Below, piece by piece: positions 1 to 12,800 of a DNA stretch of 64,000 bases. The DNA comes from Telmatactis stephensoni (lineage: Eukaryota > Cnidaria > Anthozoa > Actiniaria > Isophelliidae). The notes below the pieces were generated by a model that was not told where the DNA came from, made no database searches, and saw only the letters and a list, made by a program, of their open reading frames with translations. Location of the stretch: positions 372,001 to 436,000 of the forward strand of contig JALIZF010001707.1 of assembly GCA_029948255.1 (NCBI GenBank), read 5' to 3'. Position 1 is the stretch's first letter. Every line of letters begins with the position of its first letter. A program made the translations under genes and the position numbers.

Positions 1-448
1 TACTTCTCTTCTTCGTTGTAGTTTTTCTTGTCTTTCTATTTTCTTATCCATGCTAACATTAAAAACACTTGTATTTTGATCTTTTGAAAACGACAAAATT
101 CTAAATTTCCGTGCTATACTCTAGTAATATTTTTGTAAGTACTTTTGCCGTTTTCAGTGATGAGGTTTCGAATTCTAGTGTTTTTCTTAAGAAATTTTGT
201 GATAGTCGTAAACTTAACATGATCCCAGTAAATGTATGTCTTAAATTTTTCATATGTGCCCATATTTCGTTAAAACGAGTTACAGTATAGATATAGTTCA
301 AAGTACATCTAAACAAGAGGCCTCGTGCACGATGTTGGTGCACAGGAGTGTAACAAATTTCACAAATTTTCAGGACGAAAAGGATCGTGCCCAAGGCATG
401 CATGATCATCAAGCATTTATAATGCATGATGCAAGATTACTGAGGCTT
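1..448. other. AT-rich sequence with no recognised gene
   Basis: No coding exon, tRNA or transposon end was recognised here. Two short open frames cross the segment on opposite strands, but they are low in complexity and one runs into the minisatellite, so neither is supported. Confidence 0.5.
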
Positions 449-607
449 GATATAATCATTGATCCTTCATCAAGCCTAGATCGAACCTTCATCGAGACTA
501 GATCGAGCCTTCATCGAGCCTAGATCGAGCCTTCATCGAGCATAGATCGAGCCTTCATCGAGACTAGATCGAGCCTTCATCGAGACTAGATCGAGCCTCC
601 GTCGAGT
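449..607. repeat. 22-bp minisatellite, array 1
   Basis: About seven imperfect copies of a 22-bp unit of the form TAGATCGAGCCTTCATCGAG plus two bases, all in the same orientation. The unit recurs at 798-1184 and 2616-2865, so this is the first block of one interrupted array. It is noncoding. Confidence 0.9.
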
Positions 608-797
608 AAGCAGAGCTGAAAAAGTCTTTCAGAAAAATTCCCATTTCTAAAAAGTTAAGGAAAAAACATATCTTAGCTTGTAGGTTATAGTACTACATGT
701 AGCTTCGATTTTGAACTGTGTACCTTTTTTTTCTATCGCTTTTTCTACAGATATTTCTTCTTGAAAATATTTGGTGTTTGTACATTTTTTAACACTG
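608..797. other. spacer between minisatellite blocks
   Basis: Ordinary AT-rich sequence between two blocks of the same 22-bp satellite. No gene or transposon terminus was recognised. Confidence 0.5.
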
Positions 798-1184
798 TTC
801 ATCAAGCATAGATCGAGCCTTCATCGAGCAGAGATCGAGCCTTCATCGAGTGTAGATCGAGCCTTCATCAAGTGTAGATCGAGCCTTCATCGAGCCTTCA
901 TCGAGCCTTCACCGAGTGTAGATTGAGCCTTCATCGAGTGTAGATTGAGCCTTCATCGAGTGTAGATAGAGCCTTAATCGAGTGTAGATAGAGCCTTCAT
1001 CGAGTGTAGATAGAGCTTTCATCGAGTGTAGATAGAGCCTTCATCGAGTGTAGATTGAGCCTTCATCGAGTGTAGATCAAGCCTTCATTGAGTGTAGATC
1101 GGGCCTTCATCGAGTGTAGATTGAGCCTTCATTGAGTGTAGATTGAGCCTTCATCGAGTGTAGATCAAGCCTTCATTGAGTGTA
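798..1184. repeat. 22-bp minisatellite, array 2 (left of an insertion)
   Basis: About 17 copies of the 22-bp unit, with variants at the fifth to eighth bases (ATCGAG, ATTGAG, ATAGAG, ATCAAG). The block stops mid-unit at GAGTGTA, where a transposon begins. The array resumes in the same phase after that element, so blocks 2 and 3 were one array. Confidence 0.93.
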
Positions 1185-2615
1185 CAGTACAGCTCAGATG
1201 TATTGTAACATGCGCGCGGAGTTTTTTCGCGTGTATTACACTCATTTTCGTCTAGGCATGCGTGTAACCTGAGCGGATGAAATCGCGTGTAAATGAGTGT
1301 AATCTGTCCACATGCGTGTAATTTTCTTTTGTTATGCATAACATGTATTAAGACTTAACAACCAAAGTCCACTAGTAATGTTTTTAGGAATCAAATTTAT
1401 TTGATTTTCCTTACACAAAAATTGACAACTTCGACAACTTCGAAAAAACAGTGTCGCTATGCTACCGTATCATTTCGAATAGAGTCGAGATTTCTTGCTT
1501 TTTCCAAATGAAACTTACCAAAAATCTGGCTGACAGAAACGAACTGTAAAAATAATACACGAATGGCCAGTACAAAAAAACTACATGCTCATCTTGCTCT
1601 TCAAAGTTTTTGTTTGTATCTCTTCAAATTTTTAGTCGTATTTTCTTCACGATTATGCAGTCAGACAGTAGTCAGACATCATGGCGCCAGCTCATTAGTC
1701 ACGCCAAGATAATCAGAGTTTCTCAAATTACGCTAGATTTTATCACTAATGCATGTCTACAAGAAGTAGCTCAAGCAGGCAGGAAAATTGTTTAATATCA
1801 AATAGATTTACTCCAGTGTAACTATTAATACCACGAGTTAGAATAGACACATTTCATTTCAACATCGTTTACTTATCTACAAACTTTATACGAAGTGTCT
1901 CCGTGTCCGGCAGCCAGACAAGGTTTTCGAAAAACGAAGTGACTAAACGTCCGGCAGCCGGACACGGTCTTCAAATAACTAAACGTCCAGCAGTCCAATA
2001 TTTTTCCACATTTCTCTTTCGAAATCCAGAAAATGTTTATTCGAAAATGTTCTACCTTTGATAAGAATCCTCAAGCGCTTCCAGGCATGCAAAAATTTCG
2101 ATCTTGTTTTTCGCCAACCCTGTACATAGAGTACGAAGCCATCCGGCACGCCATTTTGAATCGAAAGCCATCGAAGCAATAACGTGAGAATCAGTTTGGA
2201 TTTCTTTAATTACGGTTTGACTAATAAGTAGAAATGGAATGAAATTGGAGGAATCTACCGAGCAAGCGAGAAACGAGTCTAGCACAGCTGCAAAATATAA
2301 ACAAACGTTATCGATTGCCGTGAAATTGTAATGCGTAGTAAACCACTTGGAATGGCAAACTGATAAATCGTCCTGTCGAAGTTCGCGAGGTCTTATACTA
2401 GAAATTATATAAACTGATTACAACGACAACAAATTACCAGAAGTTACATGTAATTAGTACTAAATTGCACGGAAGAAATTGCGCGTTTGTGGACGAAATT
2501 GCGTGTTTTTATTACACGCAAAAACACTCATATGCGCGAAAACTAAGCAGAAATTACACGCGCGAGAGCGAAGAAAATTGCGCGGAAAATGTTACAATAC
2601 ATCTGAGCTGTACTG
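1185..2615. mobile_element. non-autonomous Tc1/mariner-type DNA transposon in the minisatellite
   Basis: A 1431-bp insertion with inverted ends: CAGTACAGCTCAGATG at the left, and its reverse complement ending CTGTACTG at the right, about 27 bp in all. TA flanks both sides (1183-1184 and 2616-2617). The 22-bp satellite continues in register when the element and one TA are removed. The CAGT terminus and TA target duplication are typical of Tc1/mariner/pogo elements. No transposase is encoded. The sub-terminal parts are rich in GTGTAAT/ATTACAC and CGCG motifs, and the interior near 1900-2000 repeats an ACTAAACGTCC(G/A)GCAG motif. Confidence 0.85.
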
Positions 2616-2865
2616 TAGATTGAGCCTTCATCGAGTGTAGATTGAGCCTTCATCGAGTGTAGATTGAGCCTTCATCGAGTGTAGATTGAGCCTTCATCGA
2701 GTGTAGATTGAGCCTTCATCGAGTGTAGATCAAGCCTTCATCGAGTGTAGATCGGGCCTTCATCGAGTGTAGATTGAGCCTTCATCAAGTGTAGATTGAG
2801 CCTTCATCGAGTGTAGATTGAGCCTTCATCGAGTGTAGATCAAGCCTTCACCAAGCCTACAAGCC
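2616..2865. repeat. 22-bp minisatellite, array 3 (right of the insertion)
   Basis: About 11 copies of the same 22-bp unit, continuing the phase of array 2 after the transposon. The last unit decays into AAGCCTTCACCAAGCC. Confidence 0.92.
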
Positions 2866-3843
2866 AAGGCATGATGCACGAAATGCACAATACTCCATGC
2901 TTGATGCTTGATAAAAAACAATTAAACGAGTAAAAATTATTCATTTTTTCACGTTCTAATGCTAGAAATGATTAGACCACTTTCCTCAAATTCATGAATA
3001 GTTAATGAGTATATAACAAAGAAAAATCACAACTGTGACCATATCTTCATACACTGATTAAACACTTTCATAAATTAACCAACTTGCTTTGAATTTATCC
3101 AATAATTATCCATGAATTTGAGAAGCTAGATCAATTAGACTTGTCCTCATGTTTGATCAGCATATCAAAACACCTCGAAGTGGGTCACAAAAACCCAGCT
3201 ATGCCTTGTTTTTCAACCCACTTCTCAGTGTTTTTGATGATCAAACACTCGGATCGTACTCATGCTTGATCTAAATTACATAAAGGACAAAGATGAACAG
3301 TAAATGGACAGGGTATAGTTTAACTATAGCTTATTTTCACCTGCAATTGCTAATAAAATTGTTTTAGAAAAATTTTGTATTCAGCATGAAAAGGGATCAA
3401 CTTTTGAAAATTTGGTAAAAGTTGTAAATAAGCCAAAAACAGTCGAAATTGATGTGATCGGTTTTAAATTTTTGTCTTATATTACTTTCTTTGAAATTAT
3501 AATTATATTACTTAATTAATTTTATAATGTAAATTATAAAATTATAAATTTAAAATCATTTCTCCAATGCACATTAAATTCTCTGTATCCTGGAGAATAA
3601 AACAAGGAATTTAATCATTTATTTGTAAAGTTTGGAAGCACAAGGTAGCATTAGTCAAGAATGGAAAACACAGAAACCTGTGCACCAACATTGTGCGTGA
3701 GTTGTCTTGTCATCTCATCTATGTACATGTGGTTTAGTGTCCAGAAAATCAATCAGCTTATTGTCAAACTTAAAATAATAGACTCATGTTTCCATAGATG
3801 TCAATTTGAATTCATATAAATACATGTATTCTGTTTTTCTCAG
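2866..3843. other. region upstream of the first visible MFAP1 exon
   Basis: No exon recognised. Two small inverted repeats are visible. One pairs CTCAAATTCATGAATA near 2978 with its complement near 3110. The other pairs GATCAGCATATCAAAACAC near 3155 with GTGTTTTTGATGATCAAACA near 3228. The short first coding exon of MFAP1, about 20-30 codons in relatives, was expected upstream of 3844 but was not found. It is either here and unrecognised, or outside the window. Confidence 0.5.
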
Positions 3844-6800
3844 GTGAAATTACCATGGAAAAAGTTAAAGTTACAAGATATGTTGCTGGAAAAAGGTAAT
3901 GGTTATGATATATATTTTGGATGATTCTTCAATCATTTTAACTGTTTTAATATCTGAGCTTTCAGGCTGACTGCCCATATTTTGAGGTACAGTATAGAGG
4001 CTTTGCACCATCACGTGATGGCAGCCATGACAGGAGGCAGGAACAATAGAGTTTGGACTAATCTGGTTTACATGAGAAAGAGTTCAGTTTCCAAGGGGGA
4101 AAAGGCTATTGTTTTGCCTCCTGTCATGGTTACCATCAGGTGTAAAGCCTCTATACAGGATTTAAGATGTTTGCAGTAATGGCCAGGAAATGTTCTGACA
4201 ATTTTTGATGATTCTGTTTAGTGTGTACACTCCTGGCAAGGGTGGCATAGCGGTTCACCACTTGCCTTTCACCACTCTGGTTAGGGCTCAATTCCTGGCT
4301 TGTATAGCCATACAGTATGTGAAATGAGTTTGTTTGATGTGTTGTTCTCTCCTTTGCCATAAAGGCTTTTCTCCGGGTTCTCCTGTTTTCTTTCCTCAGC
4401 GAATGTAATGGTAGTGGGTGTTGAGTGATTGTCACTGAAAAGCCCCTAGTCAGGGGAGTGTCAATTAAAATATTTATTTATTTATATCAATGAAGCTGGG
4501 TGCTTATTGCAAAGCTTGGATAATGAAATTATCAAAATGGTTGAGAAATTATCTAGTAATGTGTATACAATGACACCATCAAGACAATATTAGATTATGA
4601 TGGTCAATGATGATGATGATGATGATGATGATAAACAAGGTGTGTTTACATGTACTGTATGTACAATGTACATGACTACAAAAAAAAAAGAACAAAAACC
4701 ATGGTTGAACTGAAAACTTGACTGAATGCTCAGTCGATGTACATGTAGTTTATGTACATATAGTAATTTTTGTAAAACTGATAGAAATTACTGCCCAGTG
4801 TTTTAATGTCCTAAAGACACTTTCAAAAGTCCTGTCATAGAGTGGTTTTCGTATGAGTGGGAACACTGTACGGTTACGATACGATATGGTTACAGCAGGA
4901 ATTTGGAATGTTTTTATAGAAACTATATGGTACTGTTACAGTTACGATATGGTACGGTAAGTTTCCCATTCATACGAAAACGACTCTAACCATACTGTTA
5001 AGTGCTGTTTCACAGTCTTGCAAAAGCTGCAAGAATGCATTACAATGTACATCCTTGAAACATTACATCATTGTAAGAAAAGTGAAAAAGTATTGAGTGA
5101 TTTCTATAAAATAATATCCACATGTACTTTTGTAGTACAGAATGCAATACTGCACATAACGTGTTAGTATACTACTGTATAAAGTAAATTTTCTTTTCTT
5201 TTAATTAGTCATTTAAAGTGTAATTGCATTGTTCTGTAGACCTGAGTATGCAAGATATTCCAGTGATGAAGAAGATGATGAGATGGAAGTGTTTGGTGAA
5301 CAAGTTAAGGGTGTACAAGATGAAGACAAAAATCTTGAAGAGGTACAGTTGTTTAATACAGGTTGATCTGCTATGCACTAGATACATTCAATAAATGTTT
5401 ATCTAGTAGGTACTTTTAATTTAAGAGGAGATTTTTTTCAATGACGAGCAATAATGGCGAAAAGCGCCAAAAACTAGACCTTCGTGCGAGTTTTAATCCA
5501 AATTTTCGTTCTGGATTAACACTCAAATCCTTTTTCTACCGGTTAAAAACTGATGTACCAAGATAAAATACCTGTTTAAAACGGATTTTTGAATTGTACA
5601 AAGACTTTTTATTGACGTTGTGTTGGGATTAAGCTTTTTCAAGCTGAATATAAAGAAAACATACAGCAAATGAGCAAATGAAGGCCTAAACCTCATTTTC
5701 AATCCAAATTTTCGTTTTGGATTAACACTTTGATTCAACTTTTATCGGCCAAAACTACTTACAAACAACTTAAACTTTCTGACAGAAATGATTTTAATTC
5801 TGTACAACAGCTATTCTTCAACTCAGGAGTTTTTGTCGTTCACTGCTCGAACTTGAAAAAAATCCCCTCTTAATTGGACATCATAATCAGTTTACAAACT
5901 CCAATGGATAGTAATATTCACTCTTTGTTCAGGCAGGGGTTTTACAATGGGTCATAGTGCTATCTGCTGGGTCTTTATTCAGTTGATAAATCATTGCTAG
6001 ATTTCAAGCCATTAGGGACTGGTTCGAGTCTCTTAATATTGTGATAATCAATACAAGACCCACATATAGTCAGAACTAGCAACACATCGACCTATAATAC
6101 AAAATTCCGAAGTTTGGTGTTAATTGGATCAATATTGAACTATCCAGCCATTCAAAAACTCCAAATATTACTAAGAAATTTACTAAGAAATGTATGAATG
6201 ACTGAACAAATTGTCCAGTAATCCATACATTTCTTAGTAAATTTTAGGTTTTTTAAATGGCTCTATCTCGTTCAATATTGATACGAATAACACAAAACTT
6301 CAGAATTTTGTATAGCTCGATGTGCTCTTTCTGACTATGTAAGTCTTGTTTGGTCTTATGTAGATTATCGCAATATTAAGGGACTCGTTCCTAGTCCCTA
6401 GTCACAGTATGTACATTTATTGAATGTACATTCTGGTCCTAACTGATTTTTAGCTTTTTAGTTGTTTGTTAGGGCCAGTGCCTTTAACTATTCAATATAC
6501 TGTACTTTCTCTTTTATTATCATATTGTAACTTTATGGGTACAAATAAAGATGTTGTTGTTGTTGTTGTTGTTGTTGTCCCTAATGGCTTGAAATCTGGC
6601 AATAATTGTTTTATATGAAAAGCACTTTCAACCCTTTAGTCAACTGGGACCAGGAGTTTGTTGAACATTATAGACTGCATGTAGCTGCCTCTTTAATTAT
6701 TTTTGCTTTTAATCAAAGGCATTCGAGCAAGCTGAGAAAACTGACAGAAGATTAAGACGACTGCAGGAAAGAGCAAAAGAAGAAGAAGATCGGTTAGTGA

Positions 6801-9800
6801 GAAAGTGTTACATCATTGTATTGAATAATATGATACATTTAGTTATTGACTAAACTAAATTTATGTTTGTATACATACCTTTAGAGAAGAGAGCCATAGA
6901 CATCGCTTGCATGAACCTGAGGTTATAGTTACTGGAGAGGATGAGATGTCTGGAGAGGAGGTATATAGTATGCACTAACTGTTATGTTGTTCGTTATTAA
7001 TAACATTTATAAAAACCTACATGTACTAGCATTGTGCTTTGTTTTTGGTTGAAAATTATCAGCCAGAAAGAACTAAAAATCAAACAGGTTTGGCAGTTTT
7101 CAGGCCAAAAATATTTTCAAACCATGATATTACATTTAGATCTTTACTCTGTCAATCTCCCTGTAGGATATCCTGGACTATGTGTACAATGTATATGGAT
7201 GTCTGTATATTGTATTTACCATCAAACATTATCATTACATGTACTAGTAGCACAGCTTTTACTGTACAGGCCAGTATCTTGCAAGAGTTTTACAAAATGT
7301 ATATAATTATTGTACATGTCACTTCGCCAAGGTGACCAGGTCATTATTATTTTATGAAACATTAAACAATGTCATTGTTGAGGAGGCCAGATTTACAGTA
7401 AGTGTTACAATACATGGTAGGGAATAAATTTACAATGCTTACAGCAAATAAATATTTGTTGTTATATTTATTGCGTTACTGTAGAATGAAGCAGAAGCAA
7501 GGACGAGAGTTATTCCCATGGAAGAAGAGAGCAGGTACACTGTACAGTAGTTTGTTATTTTATTTAATAAATATGATGAATGTACAGTATACAATGTCAT
7601 GTATATTACACACACACTCACTCTGATTGGTCAAGAACCATGTGTTATCAAAATACGATGCAAAATACAGACACATGGAAAAATTGAACGTGTTTGTCAA
7701 AAAGAAATGATGCGGAGGTCTTGGTAGACATCTTCATATGTTTGACACAAACACCTCTTAGGCCTCGTTCAGACACAATACCAACCATGTGCTATTACAT
7801 TGTATATCAAAATGTTGCAATGAAATACATGGAAAGTTTGGTGTCTAAAGAGAAATGGAGATGCTGGTTCAATTTAGAATGGCCTAGGAGTTCAGCATAC
7901 CAGAGTCAGCTAAATAATAATTATGACTATAATGTGAATTTGAAGTCAGAATGGCACATGGTGGGTACTGTATGGCATCTGAACTAGGCCTTACAGTATT
8001 GTACATGTAGTTCTCTTTAATCCTAACAGCTAGTTACATCCTGTATCTTCATGCATCTCTATTTTTACAGAACTTTATGAATTACAGTGCCTTTTATAAT
8101 TACGTGACCACGAAATCTCAAATACCAACATGCAAAAGACATTTTGCAGGGGTTTCATTAATAGGCAGTTACCGGCGGTTTACCACTGTCTGTTTTGCCA
8201 TTCACCGCTGGCTATTTTTTTCTAGTTATACAATATTTTTATGGTAGGACATCTGTATTTCAGACGTCTATCTTTAGTAGTGGAACCTGCTATTGCTAAT
8301 GTTATTGAAATCCCTGATTTTGTGTCAATCAAAAATACCAAAGGTATTGACTGATTATTGATGGTAGTGAAAAATGCCTTTTGGACGTTGGTACTGGAAC
8401 TTTGGTGGTCCTGTAATTATGAAAGGCACTGTAACTGAGCAAATATGTAACTTTTGTAAGTTGTTGAAATACTGCACATACACTGATGTTTTGTCTATCA
8501 TGTACATTCTAGTGATGAAGAAGAAGAACTTGATGAAGAGGTAAAGAAATATCAGGGGCCGGTTGTACGAAGGGTGAATAGCGCTATCCAGCCGATAAAT
8601 CCTTATCCAGCAGATAAAATCTATACAAAATCTATACAGTGGATAACTCTTATCCAGTGGATAACTTTATCCAACCTTCGTACAACTGGGCCCAGATAAG
8701 TAGAACTCTTCCAAAGTACTAATATACAGTGTACAAGTTTGTGTGGTTATAAAATTATTGTGAATTAATTTATGTATTTTTATATGCTGTTTATCTAATA
8801 AAGTATGTTTAAAAATATTGTATTTTTATAGGCCATTGAGAGACGGCGTCAGATGCTTAGACAAAGAGCACAACAACAACAACAAGTAGAGCATGTAAGA
8901 GACAAATTCCATTTTTCATCAGTGGGTATTAGTAGTTCATTCATTTGTTTCTCATAGTTTAATGTGTTTTGTATTTCATTAGGATTTACTTGATCTAGAA
9001 GAAGAAGCAAAGTCAGAAGCAGAAGAGGAAGAAGATGTAAGTTTATTTTTAAAACAATGTAGAATACAGTTTGTTGATCTTGTGGCTGTTTTTGAAATCT
9101 GCTGCTCAACATATAAATAAATTTGTTACACTGTAGTCCTCAGAATATGAAGAATACACAGATTCTGAAGAGGAGTTAACAGGCCCAAGACTAAAACCAG
9201 TTTTTGTCAGAAGGTAAGGCAACTACAGTAAAGTACATGTGCCTTAATATTAGCACATTTACAAAAGGAGACTAGGGACAGTGATTACAACTACAGTTTA
9301 GTTTGGGCTGCATCAGTGTGTGAACATATACAACAAGGGATGAATGTAAACCGGTGACACCATATGAAAAGGGAGATAGCTTACTGTAAAAAAGTGATGA
9401 AGAAGGGCTAAGGAAGGGACAAGGCTTGAAACATCAGTAAGTATCTTCCTTTTTATACAGTGTCACAAGTTTCCATTCATCCCATGTGCGTGTATGACCT
9501 GGATAAAGCCAAACCTTTGAGGGTTTGATTCCTTGCCAGACCAACACTCAGGGTCTTTAATTAATTGGGTCATTTTTCCCTGTAGGAGTGATCGAGTTAC
9601 TGTCCAAGAACGAGAAAGAATGGAAGTAGACGAGGAACAAAAAGAAGAACAGAAAAAGAAATTAATGGAAGACAGGAAAAAGACATCAAGAAGACTTGTA
9701 GAGGACCTTATTAGAAAGGAGAGACAGGAAGAACTTGGTGGTAAGTACAATCATGTACTATTACTGAACTAGTGGTGATGTTCTCAAGATTCAATGTTGG

Positions 9801-12800
9801 CTGTCATGTTTGCCAACTACATGTACAATTATAAATACTGTATGCACTGTGAATATGGTGCTAGATGTCACCAACCATGTGGGATATTATTTCGTCAGTG
9901 TTTATTATAACACATTGTGGCATTATTTTATGCCCTGGTTCACTGAGCATGCTCGTAGTTTTTGAGCTGTGTGAACCAATATCAACGTCCAGCACCATAT
10001 TCACTTAGTGCACCGTGCTGGTGAGCCCCAACAGGGCCGAAACAGCTTCCAAGGTTTCTGGTTTACAGGTCAGATCTATTTATTTTATGTACTCTTTAAG
10101 CAAAGGCTACTTTGGACTAATTAGAGTCCTTTTCGTATGAGTGGGAAACTTACCGTACCGTATCGTAACTGTACCAGTATCGTAGTTTCTATAAAAAACA
10201 TTCGAAATTCCTGCTGTAACCGTATCGTATCGTAACTGTACCAGTATCATAGTTCCTATAATTTAAACATTCGAAATTCCTGCTGTAACCGTATCGTATC
10301 GGTTTTTTTCCCCACTCATACGAAAACCACTCTATTATTACGCTACTGTGCCCTGTGATGAGGGCTTACTGTATTCCCTTAAGTGACCCCATTAGCTAAT
10401 TTGCAAAGGTATAATACTTAAATTTAGGACTGCCTCTTTAAAATTTCTGGAGATCATTGTCAGTGATGGGAAAGAATGGGTGATCAAGTGGTGAGAGTGT
10501 CAGTCTGTCACCTCTGTGGTCATTTGGTTCCATTCCTGAGTTTGTCCGTTTATTCTCTCTCTCAAGGGTTTTTTTTCTCCAGTTCCCCAGTTTTTCCTCT
10601 GTCAGTAAAAAATAAAAAATATAATAAAATAAAAAATATATAATAATAATGAATAAAAATAGATAACATAAATAAGTAGCATAAAAAAACGAACTAGTGA
10701 GTTGAGAGTTGTGTGAATAGAATATTAGAATGTAGTAGTAGTATGTGTGTCAGTACAGTGTTCTCCAATTAGTGCGCAAATGTTGCTTGTAGAATCTTGA
10801 CAGTGTCACTTAAAGAACAAACAGTTATTCATTCATTGAACATGATTAAACACTTGGTTTTTTCTTCTTCTATTTATCATTTTAGTTGAGAAAGAAGAGG
10901 ATGTTGTTGTATCTGATACAGAGAATGACGAAGAAGCGGTTAGTACTTTTGCTTTGAAAATTATGCTTTATTCAAGCTCGGTTTTTCCAAAAATGTTTGT
11001 GTGCAAGGCTGGGAAAAATACATGTAGTGCATTTTGCATTCAGTTGTTAATATTTGTCATTGCTTTGCAGTATGAAGCATGGAAAGTACGTGAACTTAGA
11101 CGAATCAAACGAGACCGTGAAGAAAGAGATCAGTAAGTAATGATTTTCAATGGAGTTTGAGTGTATTCAGCACCTGCCTTTGTAGCTCCCACTACTGGTT
11201 GTATGTATACGTGATTTCAAGGCCTCGTTCACCAGTAGTTTTGTAGCTAATTCCGCAGGCTGAACCTTTTTGCTGGAACGTCTCCAAATATTGGAGACAA
11301 GACCTACGTTTTAACGTCCTTATCCGAGAAGATGTGAAAGTCTAACAGTTTGTAGATGTAATTACAAAGGCAGTACCTTCCACTAATGATAATCTCTGTT
11401 ACTAATAATAACCTTTTCCTGCAGAATAGAGAAGGAGCGACAAGAAACTGAACGTCTTCGATCGATGACTGAGGAAGAGCGGCGTCTCGAATTAAAAAAT
11501 CGCCCGAAACAAGTTACCAACAAAGCTTCCAAAGGGAAATACAAATTCTTACAAAAGTATTACCATCGTGGTGCGTTCTTCTTGGTAAGTGAAATACTTT
11601 GTGTCTTCCTACAGCAGATTTCGTATGAGTGTGAAATGGACCGCGCCGTGCCATGGCTGTATCAGTGTCGTGATGTCTATAAAAACATTTGATATTCCTG
11701 CCGTGACCGTGCTGTGCTGTATCGTGCTGTTTTCACAGTCAAACGAAAACTGCTTTATATTTCCCCTTATTGTTTTGAAAAGATACTTGTACACGTGCAC
11801 CTATTTGATAATCATGATGATGATGATGATGATGATGATGCTACTTTCTTTTAACAGAGTCAAGAAGACAATGTATATAAACGTGACTTTGCAGCACCTA
11901 CACTTGAAGACCATTTCGATAAAACTATCTTACCTAAAGTTATGCAGGTACGGCTGTTATCTTTTATCACATGTTGTTTCCAAAGTTAAGAGACTCAGCA
12001 AACGAAATTCACTGCATAAAAGCCATGATGTAGGAGAATCCTCTGTTTAAGTAAAAGTCATGAGTGGTGCCACCTTTACTCATGTTGTTGGCAACATGTC
12101 GTAACAAGCCGAAGGTTTAACTACATCTCCGTAGGCAAATCTCTCTTTTGGGTTTCCTGTGGGAGCTCGGAGAGGACTGGCCGGACTGGCACAAAATGGG
12201 CGAAGGTGTCCCTAGTCTTTTTCTTCCCTGATTTTAGGACAGGAAGCCCAAATATGAAGGTCGCCTGCGGAGGAGGCTACCGAAGGCTCTGAAACCCTTC
12301 ATTTCCAGTTCTTCCTCAGATTTATATGAAATCTGATAACCGGTTTTTAGGAGGCCAGAGCAAAAGGTTTAGGGACTATCTAGAACCTTAGACAGACATG
12401 CCAAGGCCCTGAAAGACCTCAAGAAATGTATAGTGGAACCCCACCTTACTGCCACCCCGTTAATACGGCCACCCAACTATTACGGCCGACACGTTTTGGC
12501 CCGACAACTAGAAATCACACTTAATCTCTTGTAAAAAAAATACCCCGTTAATACGGCCACCCCGATATTACGACCAACTCATTTTGGCACGACAACTCGA
12601 GATGGCACTTAATCTCTTGCAAAAAGTATCTCGTTACTACGACCAACCCGTTATTACGACCAGTTAATTTTCGCCCATATGTTGCCGTATTAACGGGGTT
12701 TCACTGTATTTGTTTTATTTACCGCAGGTTAAAAATTTCGGTCGTTCTGGAAGAACAAAATATACTCATCTTGTTGATCAAGACACTACTCAGGTAAACT

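Noticed and set aside
1979..2285. Overlapping minus-strand frames as a transposase in the 1.4-kb element
   Set aside because: Two overlapping frames, neither with a DDE or helix-turn-helix pattern; too short for a transposase.
322..3703. 24-bp inverted repeat (TGCACNATGTTGGTGCACAGG) as ends of one large element enclosing the minisatellites
   Set aside because: Similarity stops abruptly outside the short match and no target duplication is seen; not enough to call an element.
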